Positions 51,325 through 59,677 of a stretch of DNA of 64,000 nucleotides are shown here, piece by piece (position 1 is the first letter of the stretch; every line of letters starts with the position of its first letter). The DNA is from Nocardiopsis terrae (GTDB taxonomy: Bacteria; Actinomycetota; Actinomycetes; Streptosporangiales; Streptosporangiaceae): the NCBI RefSeq assembly GCF_014651695.1, contig NZ_BMXJ01000001.1:536944-600943 (forward strand), read 5' to 3'. The notes under the pieces are model-generated. The model had not been told where the DNA came from. It saw only the letters and a list, made by a program, of their open reading frames with translations, and made no database searches. The position numbers and the translations under genes were made by a program.

Positions 51325-51884
51325 GCATTCCGAACTCCCACGTCCGAACCGTCCTGGACCGCTATCTGGACCGGTTCCCGGAGGAAACCGAAGGCACCCG
51401 CCTGTTGAGGCAGGTGCTGGAGGCCGACCACGAACTCAGTTCACGCAAGGAGTTCCGAACAGGGCACGCGACCGCTGGCGCCGTTGTCCTCGACCAACAC
51501 GACCGGGCCCTGCTGATCCACCACAACGCGCTGCGCACGTGGCTTCTGCCCGGCGGACACCTGGAGCCGGAGGACAACGACCTCCAAGAGGCGGCCCTGC
51601 GCGAACTCTCCGAGGAGACCAGCCTCCCCCCGGACGAAGTCACGGCGGTCGACGCACTGGTCCCCCTGGACCTGGACATCCACCGGATCCCGGAGAACCC
51701 GGCCAAGGGAGAGCCTGAGCACTGGCACTTCGATTTCCGTTACCTGTACCGGGCTTCGGGCGGCGAGGTCAGTCTCCAGGCTGAGGAGGTCAGCGACCAT
51801 GCGTGGCGCTCCCCGGCGGAACTGCCCTCCGAACGTCTGACGGACAAGGTCTCTCAGTACCTGGCTGCCACCCGAACCAACTGA
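51321..51884 (+). CDS. Nudix hydrolase
   Basis: A 187-residue protein with a Nudix box of the insertion type: PGGHLEPEDNDLQEAALRELSEETSL (residues about 78-103). The acidic REL-EE residues that bind metal are intact. Start GTG 51321 overlaps the SAHH-like stop by 4 bases, so the two are co-translated and likely act on the same nucleotide-type compound. A helical N-terminus of about 40 residues precedes the Nudix fold. Confidence 0.87.
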   Translation: MSIPNSHVRTVLDRYLDRFPEETEGTRLLRQVLEADHELSSRKEFRTGHATAGAVVLDQHDRALLIHHNALRTWLLPGGHLEPEDNDLQEAALRELSEETSLPPDEVTAVDALVPLDLDIHRIPENPAKGEPEHWHFDFRYLYRASGGEVSLQAEEVSDHAWRSPAELPSERLTDKVSQYLAATRTN

Positions 51885-51943
51885 GGTGACCGGGCGGGGC
51901 CGCAGGGGGTCCGGTCCCGCCCGGCCGGTGAGACCGCAGGCTC

Positions 51944-53137
51944 CTACTCGTCCAGGTGCTTCTCGACCCAGGCGTCCAGCGGCTGGCCCTGGATGGCCGC
52001 CGCCATCAGCTCCGGGAAGGCATCCGGGGTGCAGGCGAAGGCCGGGACGCCGAGTTCGGCCAGGGCGGCGGCGTTCCGGCGGTCGTAGGAGGGCGCCCCC
52101 TCGTCGGACAGGGCCAACAGCACCACCACCTGGACCCCGGCGGACCTCATCGCCGCCACCCTCCGGAGCATCTCCTCCCGGACGCCGCCCTCGTACAGGT
52201 CGCTGACCAGCACGAAGATCGAGTCCTGCGGGCGGTCGATCAGCTCCTGGCCGTAGCCGATCGCCCTGTTGATGTTGGTACCACCGCCCAACTGGGTGCC
52301 GAAGAGGACCTCGACGGGGTCGGTGAGCTGGTCGGTCAGGTCCACGACCGCGGTGTCGAAGACGATCAGGGACGTCTTCAGGGTGCTCATCGAGGCCAGG
52401 ACGGCCCCGAAGACGCTGGCGTAGACCACCGAGGAGGCCATCGAACCGCTCTGGTCGACGGCCAGCACCACGTCCTTGTGCACGCCCCGGCTGCGGCGGC
52501 CGTGACCCACCAGGGTCTGCGGGACCACAGTGCGGTGTTCGGGCAGGTAGTGCGCCAGGTTGCGGCGGATCGTGGCGTTCCAGTCGATGTCGGCGACCCT
52601 GCGCGGACGGTGCGTGCGGGCGGTCCGGTCGATCGCCCCGCGAACCACCGACCGGGTCTTCTGGGCGACCCGCCTCTCCAGGTCGTCGACCACCGTGCGG
52701 ACGACCGCCCGGGCGCTCTCCCGGGCCTCGGCGGGCATCACCCGGTTCAGGGACAGGAGTGTGCCCACGAGGTGCACGTCGGGTTCGACCGCCGCCATCA
52801 TCTCCGGTTCCAGCAGGAGCTGGTGCAGGCCCAGCCGGTCCATGGCGTCGGACTGCATCACCTGGACCACCGAGGACGGGAAGTACTCCCGGATGTCCCC
52901 CAGCCACCGGGACACCCGGGGCGCCGAACCGCTGAGGTCGGCCCCCCGCTCGTCCGAGTCGGGACGACCCGCCCCGGGGACCCGGTCACCGCGGTTGTAC
53001 AGGGCCTCCAGCGCCGAGTCCATCGCCTGGTCGGTGCCGGACAGGGTCGCACACCGCGACTCCCGGCCCAGGACCAGGCGCCAGCGGCGAGCCCTCTCGC
53101 TCACCGCGGAACCCTCCGTCGTCGCCGCCGCGCTCAT
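51944..53137 (-). CDS. vWA domain protein of a MoxR-vWA operon
   Basis: A 397-residue cytosolic protein. The C-terminal von Willebrand A domain (about residues 215-385) has a full MIDAS: VVLAVDQSGSMASS (DxSxS), then GGGTNINRAI and VSDLYEGG for the Thr and Asp ligands. The N-terminal half is helical, with Arg-rich segments. vWA proteins act with MoxR AAA+ ATPases, encoded two genes upstream, as chaperone-like machines. ATG 53137 overlaps the DUF5682 stop (ATGA) after GAGAGGAG. It is the last gene of the operon. Confidence 0.9.
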   Translation of the reverse strand: MSAAATTEGSAVSERARRWRLVLGRESRCATLSGTDQAMDSALEALYNRGDRVPGAGRPDSDERGADLSGSAPRVSRWLGDIREYFPSSVVQVMQSDAMDRLGLHQLLLEPEMMAAVEPDVHLVGTLLSLNRVMPAEARESARAVVRTVVDDLERRVAQKTRSVVRGAIDRTARTHRPRRVADIDWNATIRRNLAHYLPEHRTVVPQTLVGHGRRSRGVHKDVVLAVDQSGSMASSVVYASVFGAVLASMSTLKTSLIVFDTAVVDLTDQLTDPVEVLFGTQLGGGTNINRAIGYGQELIDRPQDSIFVLVSDLYEGGVREEMLRRVAAMRSAGVQVVVLLALSDEGAPSYDRRNAAALAELGVPAFACTPDAFPELMAAAIQGQPLDAWVEKHLDE

Positions 53138-55425
53138 CCGCCGCTCCTCTCCAGTAGTGCCGTCACGGCCGCCACGGCGGGGGCCGCGCGCCCGGTGTCG
53201 ATCGGGCGACGAGTGCGGGGCGGCGCCGCCGCCCCGCCGTCGGCCCTGGCCACGGCCTCGCCGATCTCCTGGCGTTCGGGGCCGCCGAAGGCCCCGAAGG
53301 TCCTGCGCAGCAGCGGCAGGACCGCGGTGAACCGGTCCTCGGACAGGCCCAGCAGCCAGGTGTCGACGAGTTCGAGCAGCCGCTCGTCGTGGACCAGGAC
53401 CAGTCCGCTGCCCTGCAGGAACCCCTCCAGCCAGACCGCGGCGCGGGTGGGTTCGGTACCGGGCGACATCGCCAGCCCCAGCCGTGCGCGCAGCTCCTCG
53501 GGTCCGGTGCGGCCCGCGTCCGCCAGGATCCGGTTGGCCCGGCCGGCGATCCGGCCCGGGACGTTCTCCCTGCGGGCCAGTGCCTCCAGCGCCTCCGTCC
53601 AGTCCTGGGTGCCCTCGCCGAGGAGGCCGGCGGCGTGGTGGGTGCTGTCGATCGCCCTGGTGAACACAGCCGCCGCGTCGTCGTCCAGCCCGCGCACCGC
53701 CGGGGCCAGGCCGACGCACACCCGGGCGAGGAGCCGCCGGGCGACGGTGCGCAACCGAGCCCCGTCGGTGCCGCGCACGTCCCCGTACCTGGCCGCGCGG
53801 GCCAGCGGCGGCAGCGCCGACATCAGGTGGGTGATGTCGCTGTCGGTGGCGGCCCGGTCGGTGAGCCGGGCGAGCACCTCGGGCAGCGCCTCGCCGAGTT
53901 CGGCGAACAGGCACTGTTCGGTGAGCGCGGTCAGGGCGGGGAGTTCGGCGTCGGCGGCGCTCTCCACCGCCCGGGCGGTCGCGGCGGAGGCGACGGTGGT
54001 CCCCCACGGCGCGGCCTCGATCAGCGCCACGTCCATGTCGGGGTCCCAGCACAGCCGCCAGGACTCCCGGAAGGTGCCCCGGGCGACGCCCCCGGAGGCG
54101 CGCGGCACGCCCCACTCCACGCCGAGCAGGCGCAGCCGGTGCAGCAGGACGCTGCGTTCGCGCTGGCCGTCCTTGCGCAGGTCCAGGTCGAGGTCGCGCT
54201 CGAAGGCCTCGGGTTTGAGCCGGAGCCGTCGCTGCGCGGCCACCAGGTCGCGCTGCAACGGCACCATGGGCGTGTCCGGGGGGACCGAGCCCAGCCGTTC
54301 ACCGACCGCCATCCGCCCGTGCACCAGGGCGGCCCGGGTCTGTTCGCCCTCGCAGAGCACGGCGGTGACCGCCTCGGACACCTCGTCGATCCCGGCGAGC
54401 GGGCGCCCGCGCAGCACGGCGAGGCTCTCGGCGAGCCGCACCCCCTCGATGACGTGCGAGGAGGAGACCGGCTGGCCCTCCTGGCGCAGGATCCGGGCGG
54501 CCTCGGTGAGCCACCGGTGGACCGGCAGGTCGGGGGCGGTGAACAGGTGGTGGTACCAGCCGGGTGCCCGCACCCCGGCGCCGTATCCGCTGGCGGCGGC
54601 GAGCCGCCCGTGCGTCCACGGCACCCAGGTGGCGGTGGTTCTGACCTTGGGCAGCCCCCTGAGCAGTGCGGTGTCGTCCTTGATCCGGTAGTCGGCCAGG
54701 TCGCGCAGGGCGGGCGCGTGCCAGGCCCCGCACACCACTGCCACCCGCTGGTACCCCTCCTTGAGCACGGAGCGCAGCGTCTGGCGCATGTACGCCTCGC
54801 GACGCGCGTCCCGCCCGGCCTCGGGGCCGGAGTCGGCGCGGACGGCGGCCATGGCGTCGGCGATCGCGGGAAAGGGCGAGGGCTCACCGTCGCCGCGCTG
54901 TTCGACGACGTCGTCCCACCAGCGTTCGGCGTCGTCGTACCCGGCGGCCTCGGCGAGCACCCCGAGCGGGTCGGCGCGGACCCGGGGCGTCTCCTTCGGA
55001 GCCTGGTCGACCGCCTCCGGTTCCTCCTCCGGGGCCGACTCGGCGGCCTCCGCACGCGCGATCCGCTCGGCGAGGGTGTGGGCCGCGGGCAGGTCGCAGA
55101 AGCGCACCGGAACCCCGCGCCCGTGCGCGTGGACCAGGGCGGCCCACTCCGGGGAGAAGGACGCGAACGGCCAGAACCCCCAGCCCTCCCGGGAACGCAC
55201 CGTGCCCGCCTTCGGGGTGTCCGACAGGTGCACCAGCAGCGCCACCGGTGGCTGCAGTCCGCCGACCAGGGAGGTGATCGCGTCGGCCTCGGGCGGCCCC
55301 TCGATCAGCACGATGTCGGGTTCGAGCTCGGCCAGGGCGGCCCGCACGGCCCGGGCCGAACCCGGGCCGTGGTGGCGTACGCCCAGGACACTCACCTTCG
55401 CGGTGTCCGGTCGGGGTCCCGCCAT
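53134..55425 (-). CDS. DUF5682 family protein (TraB/TIKI-like N-terminal domain)
   Basis: A 763-residue protein. The N-terminal 240 residues show two GX2H motifs, GVRH (15-18) and GAWH (233-236), plus Glu42 in VLIEGPPEAD. These are the invariant residues of the TraB/TIKI/ChaN/EreA superfamily, so a hydrolase-like site is plausible. The rest is mostly helical (for example SSHVIEGVRLAESLAVLRGRPL) with no named domain. It starts at ATG 55425, overlapping the MoxR stop by one base. The in-frame extension further upstream is arginine-rich shadow sequence and is rejected. Confidence 0.85.
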   Translation of the reverse strand: MAGPRPDTAKVSVLGVRHHGPGSARAVRAALAELEPDIVLIEGPPEADAITSLVGGLQPPVALLVHLSDTPKAGTVRSREGWGFWPFASFSPEWAALVHAHGRGVPVRFCDLPAAHTLAERIARAEAAESAPEEEPEAVDQAPKETPRVRADPLGVLAEAAGYDDAERWWDDVVEQRGDGEPSPFPAIADAMAAVRADSGPEAGRDARREAYMRQTLRSVLKEGYQRVAVVCGAWHAPALRDLADYRIKDDTALLRGLPKVRTTATWVPWTHGRLAAASGYGAGVRAPGWYHHLFTAPDLPVHRWLTEAARILRQEGQPVSSSHVIEGVRLAESLAVLRGRPLAGIDEVSEAVTAVLCEGEQTRAALVHGRMAVGERLGSVPPDTPMVPLQRDLVAAQRRLRLKPEAFERDLDLDLRKDGQRERSVLLHRLRLLGVEWGVPRASGGVARGTFRESWRLCWDPDMDVALIEAAPWGTTVASAATARAVESAADAELPALTALTEQCLFAELGEALPEVLARLTDRAATDSDITHLMSALPPLARAARYGDVRGTDGARLRTVARRLLARVCVGLAPAVRGLDDDAAAVFTRAIDSTHHAAGLLGEGTQDWTEALEALARRENVPGRIAGRANRILADAGRTGPEELRARLGLAMSPGTEPTRAAVWLEGFLQGSGLVLVHDERLLELVDTWLLGLSEDRFTAVLPLLRRTFGAFGGPERQEIGEAVARADGGAAAPPRTRRPIDTGRAAPAVAAVTALLERSGG

Positions 55426-56546
55426 CAGGCGCCCACCTCCCGGCAGGCCCGGTAGAAGTCGCCCCAGCCCTCGCGTTCGCGGGCGACGGTCTCCAGGTAC
55501 TCGCGCCAGACCACCCCGTCGGACACCCGGTCCTGGACGACGGCGCCCTGGATGCCCGCGGCGACGTCGGCGGGGCGCAGCCGTCCGTCGCCGAAGTGGG
55601 CGGCCAGAGCGATCCCGTTGGTGATCACGGAGATGGCCTCGGCGGTACTGAGGGTGCCGCTGGGCGACTTGACCCTGGTGGTGCTGTCCTCGGTGACGCC
55701 GGAGCGCAGTTCGCGGAAGACGGTCACCACCCGCTGGATCTCGGTGAGGCTGGTGGGCACCTCGGGCAGGTCGAGGGAGCGGCCGAGCTGTTCCACCCGC
55801 TGGGTGACGATGCGGACCTCGTCCTCGGCGCTGTCCGGGACCGGCAGCACCACGGTGTTGAACCGGCGGCGCAGCGCGCTGGACAGGTCGTTGACGCCGC
55901 GGTCGCGGTCGTTGGCGGTGGCGATGATGTTGAACCCGCGCCGGGCCTGGACCTCGATGCCGAGTTCGGCGACGGGCAGGGCCTTCTCCGACAGCACGGT
56001 GATCAGCCCGTCCTGTACGTCGGAGGGCATCCGGGTGAGCTCCTCGATGCGGCCGATGGAGCCCCGGGCCATGGCGGTCATGACCGGGCTGGGCACCAGC
56101 GCGGCTTCGGAGGGCCCCTCGGCGAGCAGGCGGGCGTAGTTCCACCCGTACCGGACGGCCTCCTCGGAGGTGCCGGCGGTGCCCTGGACCAGCAGCGTGG
56201 AGTCACCGGAGACCGCGGCCGCGAGGTGTTCGGACAGCCAGGTCTTGGCGGTGCCGGGGACGCCGAGGAGCAGCAGGGCGCGGTCGGTGGCCAGGGTGGC
56301 CACGGCGATCTCCACGACCCGGCGGGAGCCGATGTACTTGGGCGTGATCTCGGTGCCGTCGTCGAGGGTGGCGCCCAGCAGGTAACGGGTGACCGCCCAC
56401 GGGGACAGGTGCCACCCCGGGGGGCGCTGGCGGTCGTCGGCCTTGGCCAGCGCTTCGAGCTCGGCGGCGTAGGTCTGCTCGGCGTGGGGCCGCAGAGCGG
56501 AACCGGAGCGGAGGTCTCCGTTGGGGGCGGCGGCGGAGGTGGTCAA
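55425..56546 (-). CDS. MoxR-type AAA+ ATPase
   Basis: A 373-residue AAA+ ATPase: Walker A GVPGTAKT (residues 95-102), the MoxR segment IEELTRMPSDVQDGLITVLSEKALPV, sensor 1 FNIIATANDRDRGVNDLSSALRRRFN with arginine finger, and a C-terminal lid. MoxR proteins remodel partners together with vWA proteins. The start is TTG 56546, placed 6 nt after AGGGAG and directly adjoining the DUF5691 stop. It is the third gene of five. Confidence 0.92.
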   Translation of the reverse strand: MTTSAAAPNGDLRSGSALRPHAEQTYAAELEALAKADDRQRPPGWHLSPWAVTRYLLGATLDDGTEITPKYIGSRRVVEIAVATLATDRALLLLGVPGTAKTWLSEHLAAAVSGDSTLLVQGTAGTSEEAVRYGWNYARLLAEGPSEAALVPSPVMTAMARGSIGRIEELTRMPSDVQDGLITVLSEKALPVAELGIEVQARRGFNIIATANDRDRGVNDLSSALRRRFNTVVLPVPDSAEDEVRIVTQRVEQLGRSLDLPEVPTSLTEIQRVVTVFRELRSGVTEDSTTRVKSPSGTLSTAEAISVITNGIALAAHFGDGRLRPADVAAGIQGAVVQDRVSDGVVWREYLETVAREREGWGDFYRACREVGA

Positions 56547-58058
56547 CTAGAGCTCCCTGTGCATGTCGAGCCGGAATCGGAGGGTTTTGCGGAGGCGGAG
56601 GTAGGCGGCTTCCTCCTCCGCGCGGGGTGGTTCCCCGGGTAGGAGGTCGAGGTGTTCGGGCGGCATCCGTCCGGCGGCGGCCTCGCAGAGGAGCCGGTAG
56701 CCGCGCGGGTCGCCTCGGCCGTGCGGCTCGGCCGGGGCCGCCAAGCGGCGGACGACCTCCTCGGAGAGCTCCCGGGTCCACGGGGCGCCGACCGCGAGGA
56801 GGATCTCGCCCAGTTGCGGGGGTTCCTCCCCGGAGCCGATCGCGGCCAGGACCCGGGCGCACCGTTCGGTGACGGGCAGCGGGGCGAGCAGGGCCCGCAG
56901 CCGCTGCCGCTGCGGGTGCTGGGCGCCGGGGCGGACCAGGTGGGCCAGCCCGGACCGGGGGTGGTCGAGCACGGCCCGGGTCCAGTCGGGGTCGGCCTGG
57001 ACGCAGGCGGCGTCGGCGAGGGCCTCGTACAGGTCCTTCTCCTGCTCGGCGAGGGCCAGGACGCCGACGGGGCCGGTGTCCAGCAGCCCGGTCCACACGT
57101 CCAGCGGGGTGTGCGTGACCAGGACGCGGCTGTGCTCCCAGCGTTCGTCGCGGGACTGCGACCGGTTCCCCGGTGCGGCCAGTGCAAGGTCGCGCAGCAG
57201 GTCCGTGCGCCGGGGGTCGGTGGCGGTGACCTCCACCGGGCAGCGCGGGGTCGCGTCGAGCCGCACGTGTTCGCGCAGGTAGCCGCGGAGCCGGTGGGCG
57301 TGGGCGCTCTCCGGGAGCCGGGTGAGCAGGGCCAGGGCGAGGCCGCGCACGTTGGCGCCCCGGTCGTCCAGGGCCGCGTCGAGCAGTCCCGCGTCGTCGG
57401 GGCCGAGGTTGACCGCCAGGGCTTGGAGGAGGCCGCGCCGTTCCTCCCCCCGGCTTTCCCGGGGCCAGGCTGCGGTGAGCAGGGACCGGGCGGCCGCGGG
57501 GTCGGTGGCGCGCAGGGCGAAGAGGGCCCTGCGGCGTTCGGCGGGGGTGCCGTCGTTCCAGGCCGCGTCGGAGTAGGTGTCGGTGGGCAGGGGTTCGCCG
57601 GCGACGAAGGACCACGTCCTGTTGAAACCGGCCAGCCAGGTGCCCCGGTCACCGACGACGGTGGCGACGGCGGAGCGCAGTCCGCTGTCCCGTGCGGCGC
57701 GTTCGAGCAGGTCGGGGATCTGGGCGTGGTTGACCCTGCGGCCGGACCGGGCGGCGTGGGAGAGCCATTCGGGCAGGAGTTCGGAGCGGTCCGTGAGTAT
57801 GGCGTCCAGTCGGCGGGTGGCGGCGGGGCCGGTCTCGGGGCGCGGGTCGGGCGCGTCGGGGGTGACGGGTTCGGCGGTGTGCGCGGTGTACCCGGCGCGG
57901 GCGCGCACGGTGTCGAGGGCGGCCAGGTCCAGCAGTGCGGCGGCGCCCCGGCCGGGGCGGCGGGGCAGGTCGGGCAGGTCCGGGACGGGGCGGCGGGAGG
58001 TGCCGACCAGTGCGGTGGAGACCAGGCGGCCCCAGGAGGGGGTGTCGGGGTGGTTCAC
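56547..58058 (-). CDS. DUF5691 family protein
   Basis: A 503-residue soluble, largely helical protein rich in HEAT-like alpha-helical units (DPAAARSLLTAAWPRESRGEERRGLLQALAVNLGPDDAGLLDAALDDRGANVRGLALALLTRLPES). No catalytic motif is visible, so a scaffold role is likely. GTG 58058 overlaps the SWIM-gene stop by GTGA. It is always grouped with SWIM, MoxR and vWA genes in related bacteria as far as I recall; the function is uncharacterised. Confidence 0.82.
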   Translation of the reverse strand: MNHPDTPSWGRLVSTALVGTSRRPVPDLPDLPRRPGRGAAALLDLAALDTVRARAGYTAHTAEPVTPDAPDPRPETGPAATRRLDAILTDRSELLPEWLSHAARSGRRVNHAQIPDLLERAARDSGLRSAVATVVGDRGTWLAGFNRTWSFVAGEPLPTDTYSDAAWNDGTPAERRRALFALRATDPAAARSLLTAAWPRESRGEERRGLLQALAVNLGPDDAGLLDAALDDRGANVRGLALALLTRLPESAHAHRLRGYLREHVRLDATPRCPVEVTATDPRRTDLLRDLALAAPGNRSQSRDERWEHSRVLVTHTPLDVWTGLLDTGPVGVLALAEQEKDLYEALADAACVQADPDWTRAVLDHPRSGLAHLVRPGAQHPQRQRLRALLAPLPVTERCARVLAAIGSGEEPPQLGEILLAVGAPWTRELSEEVVRRLAAPAEPHGRGDPRGYRLLCEAAAGRMPPEHLDLLPGEPPRAEEEAAYLRLRKTLRFRLDMHREL

Positions 58059-59374
58059 AGGGCGAGGGCCTTTCCGTCGGCGTCCCACACGGTCATCGGG
58101 GCCAGTCCCGTGACCGGCGACCATTCGGCGGCGACGGTGGCGGGGCGTCCTCCGGTGGCCGCGAGGAGCCGCCACAGTTCACCGGTCTCCATCGGCAGGG
58201 ATGCCCCGGTGGGGTCGGCCAGGTGCCAGCCGTCGGCTCGGGCGGGGACCGCGTTCTCCAGGACCACGGGCCAGGCCTCCAGCCAGGGGTCCTGTGCCAG
58301 GGCCGCCGCGTAGGAGTCCAGTGCCTGGTCGACGGTGCCTCCGGGCGGCGGCGAGGCGGGGCGTTCGGGTGTCCGGCCGACCCGGACCGCCCTGCGCCCG
58401 TCCGGGTGGAAGGCGAGTTCTCCGTCGGTTTCGGTGCCGCACCGGAACGGGGAGTCCGGGGCCTGGGCAGGCCGGGCGTAGGTCAGGGAGAGCGCCCATC
58501 GGCCGGTGGCGGACCCGTGCAGCCACGTGCGGCGGCTGCGCATGCCGTCGGGGGTGAGGCCCTCCCGGCTGCCGAGGACCCGCCAGGTGTCCCGGACGCG
58601 CTCACCGGAGGCCAGGACCTCCTCGGTGCGGGTGCTGATGCCCGCCCGGGACCGCACCACGGCGCGGAACCGGGCGTCGGTGCCGTCCTCGGCGAGGTAG
58701 CCCTCGACCAGCAGGTGCAGCAGGCCGAGGCGTTCCAGGAGGCGGTCGGGCCAGCGGTCGCCTCCGTTCTGGGGCAGTTGGGTGACGAGGGAGGCCGCGC
58801 CGCCCGCCTTGGCGTCCACCAGGCGTTTGGCCATGCGGTCCCAGTGGTCGTAGCCGAGTTCGGGGGCCCCGGCGAGGCCGCCGTCGACCTGGTCGCGCAG
58901 CCACAGCCGGAGCTCCTCCAGGCCGGCGGTGACCGCGCGTTCCCTGGCCCGGAGGGTGGCCGCGGCCCGTTCCGGGTCGACCGGGGCGGCGGGGGTGCCG
59001 TTCACCGCGCGTTCCTGACGGGCGTGGCGGGCGGAGAGCCACGCGGCGACCCACTCGGGCCGGTCCCGTCGGTCGGCGACCGCGCCCCGGCTCCACAGCG
59101 CGAGCAGCGCGAGGACGTGTTTGCAGGGGATCTTGCGGCTGGGGCAGCTGCACTTGTAGGCGGGCGCCTTCTCCCCGTCCAGGTGCGCCGCGGCCAGGTA
59201 CGGTTTGGCCCCGCTCCCCTCGCACTCACCCCAGACGGCCAAGCCGCCGCCGTCGGCGGGGACCACGCCGCTTCGGGGCCACGAGCCGGCCCCGGCCACC
59301 TTGAGGGCGGCCTTGCGGGACGAGGGGTCCGGAGCCAGATCCCAGACTTCGTCGGTACTCCATCGATCGCTCAC
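58055..59374 (-). CDS. SWIM zinc-finger protein
   Basis: A 439-residue protein with a SWIM zinc-binding motif near the N-terminus: Cys75-x-Cys77...Cys84-Lys-His86 in YKCSCPSRKIPCKHVLAL. SWIM domains bind nucleic acid or protein. The remaining 350 residues are helical then strand-rich, without a named domain. GTG 59374 is the first gene start of the five-gene operon. The operon runs SWIM, DUF5691, MoxR, DUF5682, vWA, with every junction overlapping or touching. Confidence 0.87.
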   Translation of the reverse strand: MSDRWSTDEVWDLAPDPSSRKAALKVAGAGSWPRSGVVPADGGGLAVWGECEGSGAKPYLAAAHLDGEKAPAYKCSCPSRKIPCKHVLALLALWSRGAVADRRDRPEWVAAWLSARHARQERAVNGTPAAPVDPERAAATLRARERAVTAGLEELRLWLRDQVDGGLAGAPELGYDHWDRMAKRLVDAKAGGAASLVTQLPQNGGDRWPDRLLERLGLLHLLVEGYLAEDGTDARFRAVVRSRAGISTRTEEVLASGERVRDTWRVLGSREGLTPDGMRSRRTWLHGSATGRWALSLTYARPAQAPDSPFRCGTETDGELAFHPDGRRAVRVGRTPERPASPPPGGTVDQALDSYAAALAQDPWLEAWPVVLENAVPARADGWHLADPTGASLPMETGELWRLLAATGGRPATVAAEWSPVTGLAPMTVWDADGKALAL

Positions 59375-59677
59375 ACGGATAACCCTAGGGAGCACCACTG
59401 ACAATCCGGGGCCTTCGGGACACCGGCCGGGGCGGCACAGAAAAGAAAAACAAACATCCCGCCCAAAAGGGTCACGCCCATAGTAGGCGCGTGTTGAAAA
59501 AGCGCCGACGGGAATCCTAGAATGCCTCGATCAGGGCGGCCCGATCCCCGACCGCCGCACCGCTCCGGCCACGACGCGCCCCGCTTCCCCTTTCCGGTCA
59601 CCACGGCAGCGCCACGTCTCCTCGAAGGGAGGGAAGCGGTCCCCGCGAACGCCGTTCCGGGGGTCCGTGCACCCGAG

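Noticed and set aside
51956..54691. 911-codon plus-strand frame over the vWA/DUF5682 genes
   Set aside because: It is antisense to genes with MIDAS and GX2H motifs, and its composition is artefactual.
55426..56145. N-terminal extension of DUF5682 to give about 1000 residues
   Set aside because: The extra part lies entirely within the MoxR gene in another frame and is arginine/proline-rich; ATG 55425 with a TGATG overlap is the natural start.
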